A stretch of DNA of 64,000 nucleotides from Anaerococcus jeddahensis (GCF_001182725.1 NZ_CWHU01000004.1:285506-349505), one strand, 5' to 3'; shown: positions 40,323-49,678, counted from the first letter of the stretch. Program-made: numbers and translations. Notes: generated by a model not told the origin, from the letters alone.

Positions 40323-40829
40323 ATGGATGATAGAAATTTAATAAAAGGAATCAAAAACAAAGATGAAAAATATTTGATTGAATTCATTAACCTTTATGGG
40401 CCTATATTAAAAGGAGTTATTGTAAAAACTATAGGAAATAGGAGAAATATTCTAGATGAAATTTTAAATGATGCTCTCCTTGGAATTTGGGATAATATAA
40501 ATTCTTATGATCCTAATAGGTCATCTTTTAAAAATTGGTGTGCAGGAGTTGCCAAATACAAGGCAATTGATGCCATTAGAAAAGAAGCAAAACACGACTG
40601 CCTTGATCTTGATGATATTTCAGGTTTTATTTATGATAAAAATTTAGAAAATTATGATGAAAGCGAAAAAATTCTTGAAATGTTGTCAAAAAAAGACAGG
40701 GAGATTTTCAAAAAATTATTTATAGAAGGCTATTCCTACGATGATTTAGAAAAAATTACAAAAATCCCAAAAGACAGACTCTACAACAAAGTTAGCCGTG
40801 CCAAAAAAACTTTAAGGAGCAAATTATGA
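40323..40829 (+). CDS. ECF-type RNA polymerase sigma factor
   Basis: 168 residues. Region 2 (about 10-80) includes DEILNDALLGIWDNINSYDPNRSSFKNW split over conserved turns and the -10-binding helix VAKYKAIDAIRK. Region 4 (about 115-165) has SKKDREIFKKLFIEGYSYDDL and RLYNKVSRAKKTLRSKL as helix-turn-helix. The AAAGGAGG site is strong. Overlaps the next gene by 4 bp (ATGA), the usual sigma/anti-sigma arrangement. The signal is unknown. Confidence 0.92.
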   Translation: MDDRNLIKGIKNKDEKYLIEFINLYGPILKGVIVKTIGNRRNILDEILNDALLGIWDNINSYDPNRSSFKNWCAGVAKYKAIDAIRKEAKHDCLDLDDISGFIYDKNLENYDESEKILEMLSKKDREIFKKLFIEGYSYDDLEKITKIPKDRLYNKVSRAKKTLRSKL

Positions 40830-41815
40830 AAAATATCTATGACAAAATAAATGATATGGATTTTGAAATTGAAAAAATCGAATTAAACGATTTTGAAAAA
40901 GAAAAATTAATAAAAACTGCAAAATCCTACAGAAAAAATCAAAAATCAAAAAAATTTTTACCAATAGCGGCTGCATTAATCCTAGTAGCTGGACTTAATA
41001 TTCCAATTGTAAAAGCCGAAGTTTCAAAATTTACAACAGACATAAAAGTAACAATGATGGAAGCCTTTGGTGCAAGTCCTGATTCCTACAAATATATGGC
41101 AGAAATTAATAAACCAGTAACAGTTGGAGAAGATTCATTTGTAATCGGAAATATAGCCTTTGAGGATAATAAAATCTTTATAAATACCCTAAGAAATGGA
41201 GAAAATTTTAAAGAAAATACAAAAAACAATTCAAATTTGTATAAGGTGGTAGTTGATGGAAAAGCTTATAAAGCTATTGGCTCATCAGGAAGCGAAGGTT
41301 TGTTAGAAGATAAAAAAACATCATCAGAAAATCTTATGATAAATTTTGACAAATCTTTTCCAAAAAAAGATAAGACGAGCGTAGATTTATATTTTGCAGA
41401 TGCAAATAAAAGCCAAATAATTTCAATAGAATCCCCAATGAATACAATAAACGAAGACAACAAAATTTTCGCTGAAAATTTAAAAATAAAAGGAACAAAC
41501 GCCACGATTTCATTAATGAAAATAAATCCAATGACCCTTACAGCAACAATAAAAAATCTCGATCAAGCCTATGTTTACGAACTAAAAGGAGTTGACGAAA
41601 AAGGAAATAAAATTTCTTTAGATGAAAGAGTCAAAGATGAAAATTCAACAACTTTTATCTACAACAAAGATTTCTCAGACCTAAGCCTAGATGAAATAAA
41701 AGACGGAAGAAATTTTAATTTTACTCTAAGCCGTTCAAAAATGAATGAAAATTCTGGCAAAGAAAGTGATGGCAACTTTGAAAAATTTGCAGAATTTACA
41801 TTAAGTGCAAAATAA
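40826..41815 (+). CDS. Membrane anti-sigma-type protein (DUF4179-like)
   Basis: 329 residues. A cytoplasmic N terminus (1-45) could bind the sigma factor. One transmembrane span follows at about 46-62 (FLPIAAALILVAGLNIPI). An extracytosolic domain begins with VKAEVSKFTTDIKVTMMEAFG, resembling DUF4179 anti-sigma proteins. Translational coupling to the sigma gene supports an anti-sigma role. A two-way terminator follows. Confidence 0.85.
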   Translation: MKNIYDKINDMDFEIEKIELNDFEKEKLIKTAKSYRKNQKSKKFLPIAAALILVAGLNIPIVKAEVSKFTTDIKVTMMEAFGASPDSYKYMAEINKPVTVGEDSFVIGNIAFEDNKIFINTLRNGENFKENTKNNSNLYKVVVDGKAYKAIGSSGSEGLLEDKKTSSENLMINFDKSFPKKDKTSVDLYFADANKSQIISIESPMNTINEDNKIFAENLKIKGTNATISLMKINPMTLTATIKNLDQAYVYELKGVDEKGNKISLDERVKDENSTTFIYNKDFSDLSLDEIKDGRNFNFTLSRSKMNENSGKESDGNFEKFAEFTLSAK

Positions 41816-41831
41816 AATTTAATTTTAAATA

Positions 41832-41875
41832 AAAAATTCCTCAAAATGAAATTAATTCATTAAGAGGAATTTTTT
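41832..41875. terminator. Bidirectional terminator
   Basis: AAAAATTCCTC and GAGGAATTTTT arms with an inner ATGAA/TTCAT stem, between the anti-sigma gene and the convergent reductase-like gene. Confidence 0.85.
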
Positions 41876-41878
41876 ATT

Positions 41879-42565
41879 TTATTTGGCTGATGCCCTTTGA
41901 AGTTTCATATTTCTTTTTCTCAATCTTAATACTATATAAGATGCATATATGATAGTATATACAATTATCCCTAACATATTATCCTTCACATTAGCAGAAT
42001 ATAGTACCATAACATGAATATATATGCCTATAAAAAATGGATACGCCATTTTTTGTAAATTTTTCCAACTTTTAGCCTTCATTTTACGACGTACTGCCTT
42101 AAAAGAAGTTATAAAAAGAGGAATTAGCATCAACAATAAAAATATTGTTATTATTGATGCAATTAATTGTCTTGTAGGCATAGAACTAGGATTTGTAAAT
42201 AGGATTGGGAAATAGTGTAAACCAAATATTATATTGTGGCTGAAAACCAATATACTTGCTATTATAGATATTTCCCCACGAATAGCCATCAATTTTTTTG
42301 AAAAATCATTGTGCTTTGTAACAGTTCCTAAAAACATTACTATCATAAAAGTCGCTGTAGCAAAAATCCCCCTTGAAAATATCTTCATGAAATATTCATT
42401 AAACCAAGCTGGGAAATTTCTATCAAAACCCATATTATAATAATAAACTACAAGTCCTGTCCAAACATATATACCTACATAAAATGCGACAGGATATTTC
42501 TTAATCAAATTAGCTGTTAGACTATAAAAAATTATAGTAAACAGGATTCCAGTAATTAAATTCAT
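41879..42565 (-). CDS. Ferric-reductase-like haem membrane protein
   Basis: 228 residues with about six spans, resembling the ferric-reductase-like/MsrQ-YedZ fold. Candidate haem ligands are H110 in LVFSHNIIFGLHYF and H184 in IYIHVMVLY, with H117 nearby. RGE at 96-98 and SWKNLQKMAYPFF at 166-178 fit the family pattern, where the LQ is usually LH; the second haem-ligand pair may thus be incomplete. It lies 27 bp after the multi-FMN surface protein, with an AAAGGAG site, so the two are co-expressed. Likely passes electrons across the membrane to the flavins. Electron donor unknown. Confidence 0.75.
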   Translation of the reverse strand: MNLITGILFTIIFYSLTANLIKKYPVAFYVGIYVWTGLVVYYYNMGFDRNFPAWFNEYFMKIFSRGIFATATFMIVMFLGTVTKHNDFSKKLMAIRGEISIIASILVFSHNIIFGLHYFPILFTNPSSMPTRQLIASIITIFLLLMLIPLFITSFKAVRRKMKAKSWKNLQKMAYPFFIGIYIHVMVLYSANVKDNMLGIIVYTIIYASYIVLRLRKRNMKLQRASAK

Positions 42566-42592
42566 ATTTTTCTCCTTTCTATATATAAAAGC

Positions 42593-45500
42593 CTATTCTT
42601 CTTTTTTAGTAGAATCTTTTGCCTTATCAGCTGCAATTGGCTCTTCTTTATTTTTTAAAGGAGACAACTGAGGATTTTGCGTGCTTTGAATGTTTTTCAA
42701 ATCAGGTTTTTTTTCGGATTTTTCCAACTCTTTATTGCTAGAGTTTTTATTTGATTCATTCTTATTAGCATCTTTCCTATTTTCTACAGAAGAGTTTGTA
42801 GAAGATTTTTCTTGCAATTTCTTAACAGAATTTGCCTTGATCTCTTCCTTTTTCTTTTGAGATTTTTGATTCAAAGACCTAACTTCTTGATTTTCTTTTT
42901 TAACAGCTTTTTTCACTACTACCATTACATAAGCTTCTCCTACTTCTTTTGCATTTTTCGTTTTAAATTGTAGGACTACTCTTTGTGGATCTTCGCTTAC
43001 TTTGCTATAGTCTGGTTCTTTTTTGAAGCCTACTTCTACTGAACCGTCTTTTGGTATATTTGAGAATTTTGCTTTGTATTCTTCTAGGCTTGGAGCTTTG
43101 CCGTTAACTATTATTGCTTGTGTGTTAGCTCTTTGTGGTGTAAATTTTTCACCTTTATCATTTTCATCAGCATCTGCTAATCCATCTCTGTCTTTATCTC
43201 TATAAACCCAATATTCAATTGTTCTTACTAAAAGCTTGTCGCCTTTTTCTGCCTTGAATTTTAGTTTGATTGTTTTGACACCATTTTCTGGCCATTCTTC
43301 GTCACCTATTTCTGGTGTTCCACTTATGGTTTTTCCGTCAAATGTTATACCTTTTGGCAAGCCTTCTATTTCTGGTAGTATATTTGCACCATCTAAAAGA
43401 CTTGTTACTGTGGCTGGTCTTATTGATCTACCTTCTAACCATTGTTGTCCATTTGATTCCATCAAGCTTGTGTCGATTACTTTTTGGTCTACTTCTATTT
43501 CTTTTTTAACAGCTTTCCTTACTATTACCAGTAAATAAGTTTCTCCTACTTCTTTTGAATATTTTGATTTGAATTGTAGGACTACTCTTTGTGGTCTTTC
43601 ATTTACTTTGCTGTAATCTGGTTCTTTTTTAACGCTTACTTCTACTGAACCGTCTTTTGGTATATTTGAGAATTTTGCTTTGTATTCTTCTAAGCTTGGA
43701 GCTTTGCCTTCTACTATTATTGGTTGTCTATTTGAGAATGTAGCTGTGAATTTTTCGCCTTTATCGTATTCTTCGTCATCGGATATGCCATCTCTGTCTT
43801 TATCTCTGTACAACCAATATTTGATTGTTCTTACTAAAATCTTATCGCCTTTTTCTGCCTTGAATTTTAGTTTGATTGTTTTGAAGCCACTTCCATCTTC
43901 TGGCCATCCTTCGTCACTTCTTTCTGGAGTGCCTGATATGGTTTTTCCGTCAAATGTTATACCTTTTGGCAAGCCTTCTATTTCTGGCAATATATTTGCA
44001 CCATCTAAACGACTTGTTACTGTTGCTGGTCTTATTGCTTGACCTTCTATCCATTTTTGTCCACTTGATTCCATCAAGCTTGTGTCGATTACTTTTTGGT
44101 CTACTTCTATTTCTTCTTTTGCTTGTGGTTTTTCATTTTTAGCAGCTTTTTTTACTACTACCATTACATAAGCTTCTCCTACTTCTTTTGCATTTTTCGC
44201 TTTGAATTGTAGGACTACTCTTTGTGGAACTTCGCTTACTTTGCTATAGTCTGGTTCTTTTTTGAAGCTTACTTCTACTGAACCGTCTTTTGGTATATTT
44301 GAGAATTTTGCTTTATATTCTTCTATGCTTGGTGCTTTGCCATTAACTATTATTGGTTTTCCATTAGCTCTTTGTGGTGTAAATTTCTCGCCGTGATCTT
44401 TATCGTCATCGTCGGATATGCCATCTCTGTCTTTATCTCTGTAAACCCAATATTCAATTGTTCTTACTAAAATCTTGTCGCCTTTTTCTGCCTTGAATTT
44501 TAGTTTGATTGTTTTGAAGCCACTTCCATCTTCTGGCCATCCATTATAGCTCGGTTCTATTGTTCCTGATATGGTTTTACCATCAAACGTTAGGCCTTTT
44601 GGTAGTCCTTCTATTTTGCCAACTATTTTTGCTTCCGAATCAAGACTTGTTACTGTAACCGGTCTTATTGGCTGACCCTCTATCCATTTTTGTCCGTTTG
44701 ATTCCATCAGGCTTGTATCGATTACTTTTTGGTCAACTTCTATTTCTTCTTTTACTTGTGGCTTTTCATCTTCTTTTTGTCCATTTTCTTTTTCTTCTAC
44801 TAAATGTTTATCTGATTCTTTTCCAGATAGTTCGAATTTTGCATATACAATCTTTGGTAAGTTTGGATTATCCCCTTCTAATAATTTATATTGAAGTTCT
44901 CTATTTACAGGCAATTTATCTGTTGTATATTCATAGCGATTACCCTTCTTTGATACTAGACGGATTTTAACTTTTTCAAATTCAAATGATTTTGGAGCAT
45001 CAATTGTTTGGTGGCTTGCTATATTACGACTATCTGCATAATCCATATCAACCTTATCTAACTTGTACCATTTTTTACCGTCAGCACTATATTCTAAGCC
45101 GATTATATAATCTTCACTATAGTTTCCAACTAATATTCTGAAGTCATCATAAGATAATGATTTTTCGTGAACTACTTTTGCCTTAATAATTTTAGCATCA
45201 CCATATTTTTTTAGATTATCTCCATTTTCAATTGTTTTTCCATCTTCATCTTTTATACTGATTCCGTTAGCTTGGAAATCTTTCCATTTTACTTCTTTGA
45301 AGCTTCCATCTTTCTTTGTAACTTTTAATTTAAGCTCAGAAAAATCAACACCGTCGCCCTTATTTACTTCTATATTTTTGTTTTTAGGCTTTATTATTGA
45401 AATTTCTTTTACGTCAGTATTTGTTTTGTAATCATTTGAAGATTTTTCTGCTGCTTCTCTCGTTGCTGCTGAAATTCCACTTGCACTTACAGTTGCTCCT

Positions 45501-47533
45501 GAAATGCTATCGAATAATTCTTTTGAACCGTAACGGTTTGACATATATGCTTTTACAATTCTTGAAAGTAAAGTTAAGTCTGATTCTGAATTATCTCCTC
45601 TAAATCCTCTTAAATGATCTAGATAAGATCTTCCAAATAATTCAGCTACTTTTTCTTTAGGATTTTTGCTATTTCTAATTGTTTCAAAATATTCTCTATA
45701 AAGTCCCATTTTTGCAATATTTAATCTACCTTCTTTGCCCTTTAGGAAGGAAAGTACTTTTTCTGCTTTTTGTCTAAATGGTCCCATATCATCGCCATAT
45801 TCTGATTTTAAGCCCACCTTGATATTTGAGATTTCTCCATTTTCAACTTTTATATATGTTCTTGTCTTTTTAGTATTAATATAACCAACGCCCCAACCTG
45901 TATATTCTCCATCTTTGAGTGGTTCGGTGTTGTAATATTTTTTAAGTGCATCATCTATATTTTCTTCAGGTTTTTTACCTGGTTTATCATCTGGTTTTCT
46001 GTCAGGATTTTCATCCGGTTTAACATCTGGTTTTTTATCTGGTTTTGAAGGATTAGTTTCTCCACCAGCTTTTGATACTGCATCGTTTACTGCATTTATT
46101 ATTCCTCTACTTGAAAATGTTGCTTCTGATACTGTATCTACGCTCTTTCCTGGTTTGCCTAATATTTTTGATATTACGCCTTTTGCCTTGGCAAAGTATG
46201 AGCCGTCTTCTTTGTGGGATAGGATTTCTACCTTTGTTATTGAACCCTTTGATATGGTTACTCTAACTTTTATTGGTCCGTTAAAGCCTTCTGATGTTCC
46301 TTCGTAAATACCATCTTTTAGCTTTTTATTGTTTTTACCTATTCCAATAGAATTTCCTGTTTTCTTATTTTTGCCCGCTTTATTATTTTTTGAAGGGCTA
46401 GGTTTTTTTGTTTTTGTTTGTTTTACCTTTTGATTTTTTGAGCCTGCTTTTGCTATTGCATTGTTTACTGCATCAATTATTCCCCTACTTGAGTATGTTG
46501 CACCAGATACTGTATCAACACTTTTTCCTGGTTTGCCTAGGATTCTTGATATAACACCTCTTGCTCGACTAAAGTATGGATTATCATCACTATAAGATAG
46601 GATTTCTATATTTTTTATTACTCCATTTGCTATGGTAACTCTTACGCTTATAGGGCCATTGTATCCTTGACCTGAACCCGTATATACTCCGTCTTTAAGG
46701 TCTTTGTTTCCTATTGTAACGCTTCCTGCAACATTTCCTCTTCTATTATTAGCATTTGATGAATTGTTTACAGCTTGCACCTTGGCTTGTTGTTTTGAAC
46801 CAGCCTTTTGGATTGCGTTAGCTACTGCCATTTTTAATGCATTTGATGATATGGTAGCTCCCGAAACTGAATCTACATTCACGCTTCCTGTACTTAGAAT
46901 TTGATTTATAACTGCATAGGCTCTTCTAAAGTATGCTGGAGTTTCATTTTGAGAAACAACGTTTATTGCACTTATTTTTCCATTTTTTATGGTTACTTTT
47001 ACAGTTAATGCTCCACCATATCCATTTGCACTACCAAGATATTCACCATCTTTTAAGCCTTCTACTTTTTTGGTGTCTTTCTTTTTGGTTTTTTCTTTTA
47101 TTTTTTCCTTAGATCCAGCTTTTTGTAGAGCTTTTGCTACAGCATCTTTTATGGCATTTGATGATATGGTAGCTCCTGAAACTGAATCTACATCTACGCT
47201 TCCTTTTCTTAAAATTTCATCTATTACTGCTAGGGCTTTCTTGAAATATTCCTCTGTTTCATTTTGGGATATTACTTTAATGTCTGTTAATTTTCCATTT
47301 TCAATGGTTATTCTAACAGTCAACAAGCCACCGTAACCTTCTGAACTTGCTTCATATTCTCCGTCTTTCAGATCTTTCGAAACACGGATAGTTTCATGAA
47401 TATCTTTGTCCTTTTTGCCCTCATTGAGCTTATTATTTTTTTCTAATACAGACATTGACGATCTTATAATAGCTACAGATGCTGCACCTACAATAAAAAT
47501 TGCCAATACTTTTTTCAAAAATGTATTTTTCAT
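42593..47533 (-). CDS. Giant surface flavoprotein with five FMN-binding domains
   Basis: 1646 residues. An N-terminal membrane span (8-28) has no lipobox. Four compact FMN_bind domains begin at about 54, 158, 278 and 404, each LKDG-Y-G---G--G to SGAT-SS. A longer fifth lies at about 538-695. The attachment threonines are predicted at T122, T227, T346, T472 and T681. The fourth motif reads SEAT, not SGAT. Residues 705-910 look like Ig-type and coagulation-factor-type strands. Three near-identical ~200-residue repeats (930-1131, 1141-1343, 1345-1545) carry GLPKG-TFDGKTISG and a DKDRDGI calcium-type loop. The Lys/Asn/Ser-rich tail lacks a sortase motif. A Fur box lies upstream. Covalent FMN needs an ApbE-type transferase elsewhere. 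Confidence 0.85.
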   Translation of the reverse strand: MKNTFLKKVLAIFIVGAASVAIIRSSMSVLEKNNKLNEGKKDKDIHETIRVSKDLKDGEYEASSEGYGGLLTVRITIENGKLTDIKVISQNETEEYFKKALAVIDEILRKGSVDVDSVSGATISSNAIKDAVAKALQKAGSKEKIKEKTKKKDTKKVEGLKDGEYLGSANGYGGALTVKVTIKNGKISAINVVSQNETPAYFRRAYAVINQILSTGSVNVDSVSGATISSNALKMAVANAIQKAGSKQQAKVQAVNNSSNANNRRGNVAGSVTIGNKDLKDGVYTGSGQGYNGPISVRVTIANGVIKNIEILSYSDDNPYFSRARGVISRILGKPGKSVDTVSGATYSSRGIIDAVNNAIAKAGSKNQKVKQTKTKKPSPSKNNKAGKNKKTGNSIGIGKNNKKLKDGIYEGTSEGFNGPIKVRVTISKGSITKVEILSHKEDGSYFAKAKGVISKILGKPGKSVDTVSEATFSSRGIINAVNDAVSKAGGETNPSKPDKKPDVKPDENPDRKPDDKPGKKPEENIDDALKKYYNTEPLKDGEYTGWGVGYINTKKTRTYIKVENGEISNIKVGLKSEYGDDMGPFRQKAEKVLSFLKGKEGRLNIAKMGLYREYFETIRNSKNPKEKVAELFGRSYLDHLRGFRGDNSESDLTLLSRIVKAYMSNRYGSKELFDSISGATVSASGISAATREAAEKSSNDYKTNTDVKEISIIKPKNKNIEVNKGDGVDFSELKLKVTKKDGSFKEVKWKDFQANGISIKDEDGKTIENGDNLKKYGDAKIIKAKVVHEKSLSYDDFRILVGNYSEDYIIGLEYSADGKKWYKLDKVDMDYADSRNIASHQTIDAPKSFEFEKVKIRLVSKKGNRYEYTTDKLPVNRELQYKLLEGDNPNLPKIVYAKFELSGKESDKHLVEEKENGQKEDEKPQVKEEIEVDQKVIDTSLMESNGQKWIEGQPIRPVTVTSLDSEAKIVGKIEGLPKGLTFDGKTISGTIEPSYNGWPEDGSGFKTIKLKFKAEKGDKILVRTIEYWVYRDKDRDGISDDDDKDHGEKFTPQRANGKPIIVNGKAPSIEEYKAKFSNIPKDGSVEVSFKKEPDYSKVSEVPQRVVLQFKAKNAKEVGEAYVMVVVKKAAKNEKPQAKEEIEVDQKVIDTSLMESSGQKWIEGQAIRPATVTSRLDGANILPEIEGLPKGITFDGKTISGTPERSDEGWPEDGSGFKTIKLKFKAEKGDKILVRTIKYWLYRDKDRDGISDDEEYDKGEKFTATFSNRQPIIVEGKAPSLEEYKAKFSNIPKDGSVEVSVKKEPDYSKVNERPQRVVLQFKSKYSKEVGETYLLVIVRKAVKKEIEVDQKVIDTSLMESNGQQWLEGRSIRPATVTSLLDGANILPEIEGLPKGITFDGKTISGTPEIGDEEWPENGVKTIKLKFKAEKGDKLLVRTIEYWVYRDKDRDGLADADENDKGEKFTPQRANTQAIIVNGKAPSLEEYKAKFSNIPKDGSVEVGFKKEPDYSKVSEDPQRVVLQFKTKNAKEVGEAYVMVVVKKAVKKENQEVRSLNQKSQKKKEEIKANSVKKLQEKSSTNSSVENRKDANKNESNKNSSNKELEKSEKKPDLKNIQSTQNPQLSPLKNKEEPIAADKAKDSTKKEE

Positions 47534-48042
47534 CTTTCCTCTTTATAAAAATATATTTAGGTTATAAGGTACCTACTCCTTTTGATTTTTAGATAAAAAA
47601 ATCTTAAATATAATTTTCGAGTATAAACTCTTTTTCTTTAAAATAAGTTCATTAACCTATTTTAAAAGTGATGAATTTTTAGAGATTCTTCGAATTTTGT
47701 TTTTCAAAAATTCTTCTAAAAAATTCGGTTTTAAGATTTGATATTGGTAAAAATAACTATAACTTTTCTAGTTTTATGGCAAATTTTCAAAAATAACTAA
47801 ATGGATCTTGTTATTATTAGTCTTTTGCATAAATATTTTTATCTTATCAAAGGTTTTTTCCGAATAAATACAAATCCAAATTATTATAAATAAATCTTTA
47901 GCAATTGATTTTATTCGTTTTCAGCTATATTTTATCCTATATCAATTATTTATTTTTTCACATCTACTCCTTTCTAAAAAATTTCTTTTTTCCTAAAACT
48001 TTTTGTGAAAAAGTTTTACTTTCAATAATGATAATCACTATC
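47534..48042 (-). promoter_or_regulatory. Long Fur-controlled 5' leader of the flavoprotein gene
   Basis: About 500 bases between the predicted transcription start and the ATG. It is AT-rich and holds no convincing gene. An AGAAAGGAGTAG site followed by a three-codon frame (GTG AAA AAA TAA) lies at about 47960-47977, and a similar AAAGGAGTAG recurs near 47570. No known riboswitch pattern is recognised. The rest of the gap to 48260 holds the promoter and the nrdB terminator. Confidence 0.4.
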
Positions 48043-48077
48043 CATTCAATTATACAAAATAGTTTTTAAAAAAACAA
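48024..48077 (-). promoter_or_regulatory. Fur-box promoter of the flavoprotein operon
   Basis: On the minus strand TTGTTT (48077-48072), a 17-bp spacer and TATAAT (48054-48049). The site AATAATGATAATCACTATC (plus strand, 48024-48042) lies 6 bp downstream and matches the 19-bp Fur consensus at 17 positions. The same 6-bp geometry occurs at 34558-34588. Confidence 0.8.
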
Positions 48078-48171
48078 TATTTCTTATCACTTTTTCTTAG
48101 AGTGTATTTTTTTATACAAATCCGTATTTTTCCATACTTTCAAGATAAAATTCATAGAAATTTCAAACAAA

Positions 48172-48219
48172 AAAACTGACTCAAAAGTTAGTTTTTTTCC
48201 TAACTTCTGAGTCAGTTTT
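48172..48219 (-). terminator. Terminator of nrdB
   Basis: AAAACTGACTCA and TGAGTCAGTTTT are perfect 12-bp arms, with an inner GTTAG/CTAAC-type stem, followed on the minus strand by T-run. Confidence 0.85.
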
Positions 48220-48260
48220 AAATAGAAAAATTTATTTTTTTATAGCTTTTAAATTTTATT

Positions 48261-49319
48261 TTATAAATCATCTTCAATAACTGAAGATTTTGAATAAGCA
48301 GAAACTTTTCCTTCAAAAAAGTCAGTTTTTACTTGGTTTGGATCAGAATATTCGCTTACCCATTTCATTGATTGAGGTTCATCTTCATATCCTTCATAAA
48401 TCTTTCCAAGTCCAAGGCCTTTTGCCCTTAAATTTCCCAAATATTTTATATAATCTTCAATCATTTGTGAATTTAGTCCTTGGATTTCATCTCCAATGGC
48501 ATATTTCCCCCAGGCAATTTCTTGTTCTACTCCCTCTTTTAGTAATGAGCGATAAAACTCTTTTAATTCGTCTGTAAATAGGTCCGGTCTTTCTGCTTTC
48601 AAATCATTAATCATTGACCTAAATAGCCACAAGTGGGTATTTTCATCCCTATTGATATATCTAATTTCTTGGACAGTTCCTGGCATTTTTCCATTTCTTC
48701 CAAGATTGTAGAAAAATGAAAAACCTGAATAGAAATAAATTCCTTCAAGAATATAATTTGCAATCAAAACTCTCATCAAATTAAATTCGCTATCATCTTT
48801 GATAAATTCATTGTATTGGTCGCCAATAAATTTATTTCTTTTTAAAAGATGATCATCTTCCTTCCACAAATACAAAATTCTAGTCCTCTCATCAGGAGAG
48901 CAGATTGTATCAAGTATGTAGGAATAAGATTGAGAATGGATTGCCTCTTGGTAGGTTTGAATAGCAAGGCAAAGATTTATCTCATTTGCTGTTATATAGG
49001 TTTGAAGATTTGGCAAATTTGCAGTTTGAATTGAATCAAGATAGGTCAAAAATGACAAAATCCTATCATAAGCCTTTTTTTCAGCCTTGGATAAATTTCT
49101 ATAATCTTTTATATCTTGGTTTAAATTAATTTCTTCAGGAATCCAAAAGTTATTCATAGCTTGGCGATACCAATCGCTTGTCCATGTATATTTTACATTG
49201 TTAAAATCATTAAGATTGGTTGTATTTCCATCGATAATTCTTCTTTTAGAAAGATCAATATCTCCATCTTCATTAAAAATTCCTCTTTTAGAAACTTCTT
49301 TATTATATTTTTTTTCCAT
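48261..49319 (-). CDS. nrdB: Class I ribonucleotide reductase beta subunit
   Basis: 352 residues. Provides the metal/radical cofactor for reduction of ribonucleotides. Diiron-type ligands are visible: Asp in TYLDSIQT, Glu and His in QEAIHSQSY, Glu in YILEGIYFYSGF, and Glu/His in RDENTHLWLF. The radical-site Tyr follows as QSYSYI. The set is complete, so it is a tyrosyl-radical type enzyme. AAAGGAG site present. It follows nrdA on the same strand after 359 bp that contain a structured block. Confidence 0.93.
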   Translation of the reverse strand: MEKKYNKEVSKRGIFNEDGDIDLSKRRIIDGNTTNLNDFNNVKYTWTSDWYRQAMNNFWIPEEINLNQDIKDYRNLSKAEKKAYDRILSFLTYLDSIQTANLPNLQTYITANEINLCLAIQTYQEAIHSQSYSYILDTICSPDERTRILYLWKEDDHLLKRNKFIGDQYNEFIKDDSEFNLMRVLIANYILEGIYFYSGFSFFYNLGRNGKMPGTVQEIRYINRDENTHLWLFRSMINDLKAERPDLFTDELKEFYRSLLKEGVEQEIAWGKYAIGDEIQGLNSQMIEDYIKYLGNLRAKGLGLGKIYEGYEDEPQSMKWVSEYSDPNQVKTDFFEGKVSAYSKSSVIEDDL

Positions 49320-49395
49320 GTTATCTCCTTTATTAAAATAAGTCCTAGTTCTTATTTACCCAATTTTTTCTATAAAATCTTAAATACTAAGTTGA

Positions 49396-49625
49396 AAGAA
49401 GCGAAGCTTCTTACAAAATCAACCCGCGCAATGATCGATTGCAGGGGGTTAATAAAGTAGGGGCTTGGGGATATAATTAGCTTGAAATTGTGCCAGTGGT
49501 ACAATTTCAATAATTATACCGCGGACTTTATTCGTAGTTTTAATTTTAAATTGAATTTTGATTTAAGATTTTTTTAATTTTAAAAAGTAAGTTAGCGTGG
49601 TAAAAGGGGAGAATCGAAACTCCCC
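49396..49625. other. Structured, relatively GC-rich block between nrdA and nrdB
   Basis: Four hairpins in the 359-bp gap. AAGAAGC/GCTTCTT lies at 49396-49412. AACCC...CAAT/ATTG...GGGTT spans 49421-49450. A nested stem has AATAAAGT (49451) with ACTTTATT (49525), TATAATTA (49472) with TAATTATA (49511), and TTGAAATTGT (49482) with ACAATTTCAA (49501). GGGGAG/CTCCCC with an 8-base loop lies at 49606-49625. There is no gene in it. It could be a structured RNA, a mobile-element remnant or a processing site; I do not recognise it. Confidence 0.6.
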
Positions 49626-49678
49626 CTTTCTTCCCCCAAATCCGAAGTCATTAATTTTATATTATTTTTAAAATAAAT

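Noticed and set aside
44100-44142. CRISPR-like periodic repeats in the flavoprotein gene region
   Set aside because: The repeats are ~600-bp protein-coding repeats, not short repeats with unique spacers.
47930-47980. Leader peptide or small gene in the flavoprotein leader
   Set aside because: A good ribosome-binding site is followed by only three codons, and no longer conserved-looking frame is visible; kept only as part of the leader observation.
49482-49510. GCCAGTGG loop suggesting a cobalamin riboswitch near nrd genes
   Set aside because: None of the other conserved B12-riboswitch blocks are present; only a short chance similarity to the GCCACTG element.
49595-49630. tRNA T-arm-like hairpin GGGGAG-TTTCGATT-CTCCCC on the minus strand
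   Set aside because: The loop has 8 rather than 7 bases and no matching acceptor, D-arm or anticodon arm is found, so it is not called a tRNA or tmRNA.
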